From Paenibacillus thermotolerans (GTDB lineage Bacteria; Bacillota; Bacilli; Paenibacillales; YIM-B00363), in NCBI RefSeq assembly GCF_028745515.1, contig NZ_JAQZSG010000041.1, positions 1 to 33,095 on the forward strand: a stretch of 33,095 nucleotides of DNA, given 5' to 3'. Shown in pieces: positions 32,866-33,095 of this stretch (its first letter is position 1; each line of letters opens with the position of its first letter). The position numbers and the translations under genes are program-made. Under the pieces are notes generated by a model that saw nothing but the letters and a program-made list of their open reading frames with translations, was not told the origin of the DNA and did not search any database.

Positions 32866-32893
32866 TCTTGCTTCCCTCCATCTGCGAACAAGC

Positions 32894-32944
32894 AAAAAGC
32901 CGCTCCAATACGGTACCCGACAACAGGTACAGCATCAAAGCGGC
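32894..32944 (-). terminator. Hairpin with T run just upstream of the nuclease-like gene
   Basis: On the minus strand, GCCGCT (32944-32939) and AGCGGC (32904-32899), with inner GTACC-type pairing, are followed by TTTTT (32898-32894). That is only about 20 bases before the GGAGGG ribosome site. It may be a leader attenuator or the terminator of a gene beyond the right edge. The remaining 151 bases to the window end show no gene; TTGCTC-N17-TAAACT on the minus strand there is a weak promoter candidate. Confidence 0.5.
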
Positions 32945-33095
32945 ATGTGCTTCACGCCATTTTTTATTAAGTTTAGTTTAATACAAGCGATGGGCTGGAG
33001 CAACGTCTTTTGCATAATTAGACGATGTTTCTGCAAGAGGACCACTGCGGTGCTAAACATTCCTGTAAGGACTAAGATTTCGTCTTGGACAAAAA

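Overview
The window looks like chromosome of a spore-forming, GC-leaning Firmicute of the Paenibacillus/Cohnella type. The evidence is an alpha/beta-type small acid-soluble spore protein, YtaF, an NrdR/CoaE/MutM/PolA block ordered as in Bacillales, AGGAGG-type ribosome sites, sigma-A-like promoters and a carbohydrate ABC importer of Paenibacillus style. The species cannot be fixed from the sequence alone.

Layout. (1) 154-15282 is a cell-wall sugar (MurNAc/muropeptide) salvage locus. A BadF-type sugar kinase and a GH4 phospho-glycosidase read leftward. A MurR-like RpiR/SIS regulator reads rightward from the shared intergenic region. After a repeat relic comes a rightward run of ten genes: murQ, a lipoprotein solute-binding protein, two permeases, a tandem GNAT acetyltransferase, namZ (DUF1343), a second BadF kinase, a PIG-L-like protein, nagZ (GH3) and anmK, closed by a strong terminator. 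The likely logic is that an ABC importer brings in peptidoglycan sugars. NamZ and NagZ, neither with a signal peptide, split disaccharides in the cytoplasm. The kinases and AnmK make MurNAc-6-P, and MurQ converts it to GlcNAc-6-P and lactate. This differs from the Bacillus subtilis arrangement, which uses secreted NamZ/NagZ and a PTS MurP.

(2) 15379-17763, leftward: a DD-carboxypeptidase whose signal peptide is cut off by one in-frame TAG, followed by an orphan solute-binding lipoprotein. (3) 17870-24281 is a phosphate-starvation block: a chemoreceptor gene diverging from pstS-pstC-pstA-pstB-phoU. The intergenic region holds two mirror-image Pho-box arrays, so the chemoreceptor is probably in the Pho regulon. 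(4) 24291-31556 is housekeeping: a HAD hydrolase (leftward), then polA, mutM, ytaF, coaE and a membrane-anchored lytic transglycosylase, an SASP gene (leftward), and nrdR. It is followed by tRNA-Ala(GGC) with a strong promoter and terminator.

(5) 31762-32944 is the least explained part. It is an array of about eight degenerate TAACGGACACCACAGACGCTAT-like units plus two opposite-facing copies. The array abuts the 3' end of a gene for a small protein with a PD-(D/E)XK/DUF559/Vsr-like core and a C-terminal winged helix. A decayed copy of the same module, including a fragment of the gene's 3' end, lies at 3684-3950 between murR and murQ. Together these suggest a dispersed, possibly mobile gene-plus-repeat element.
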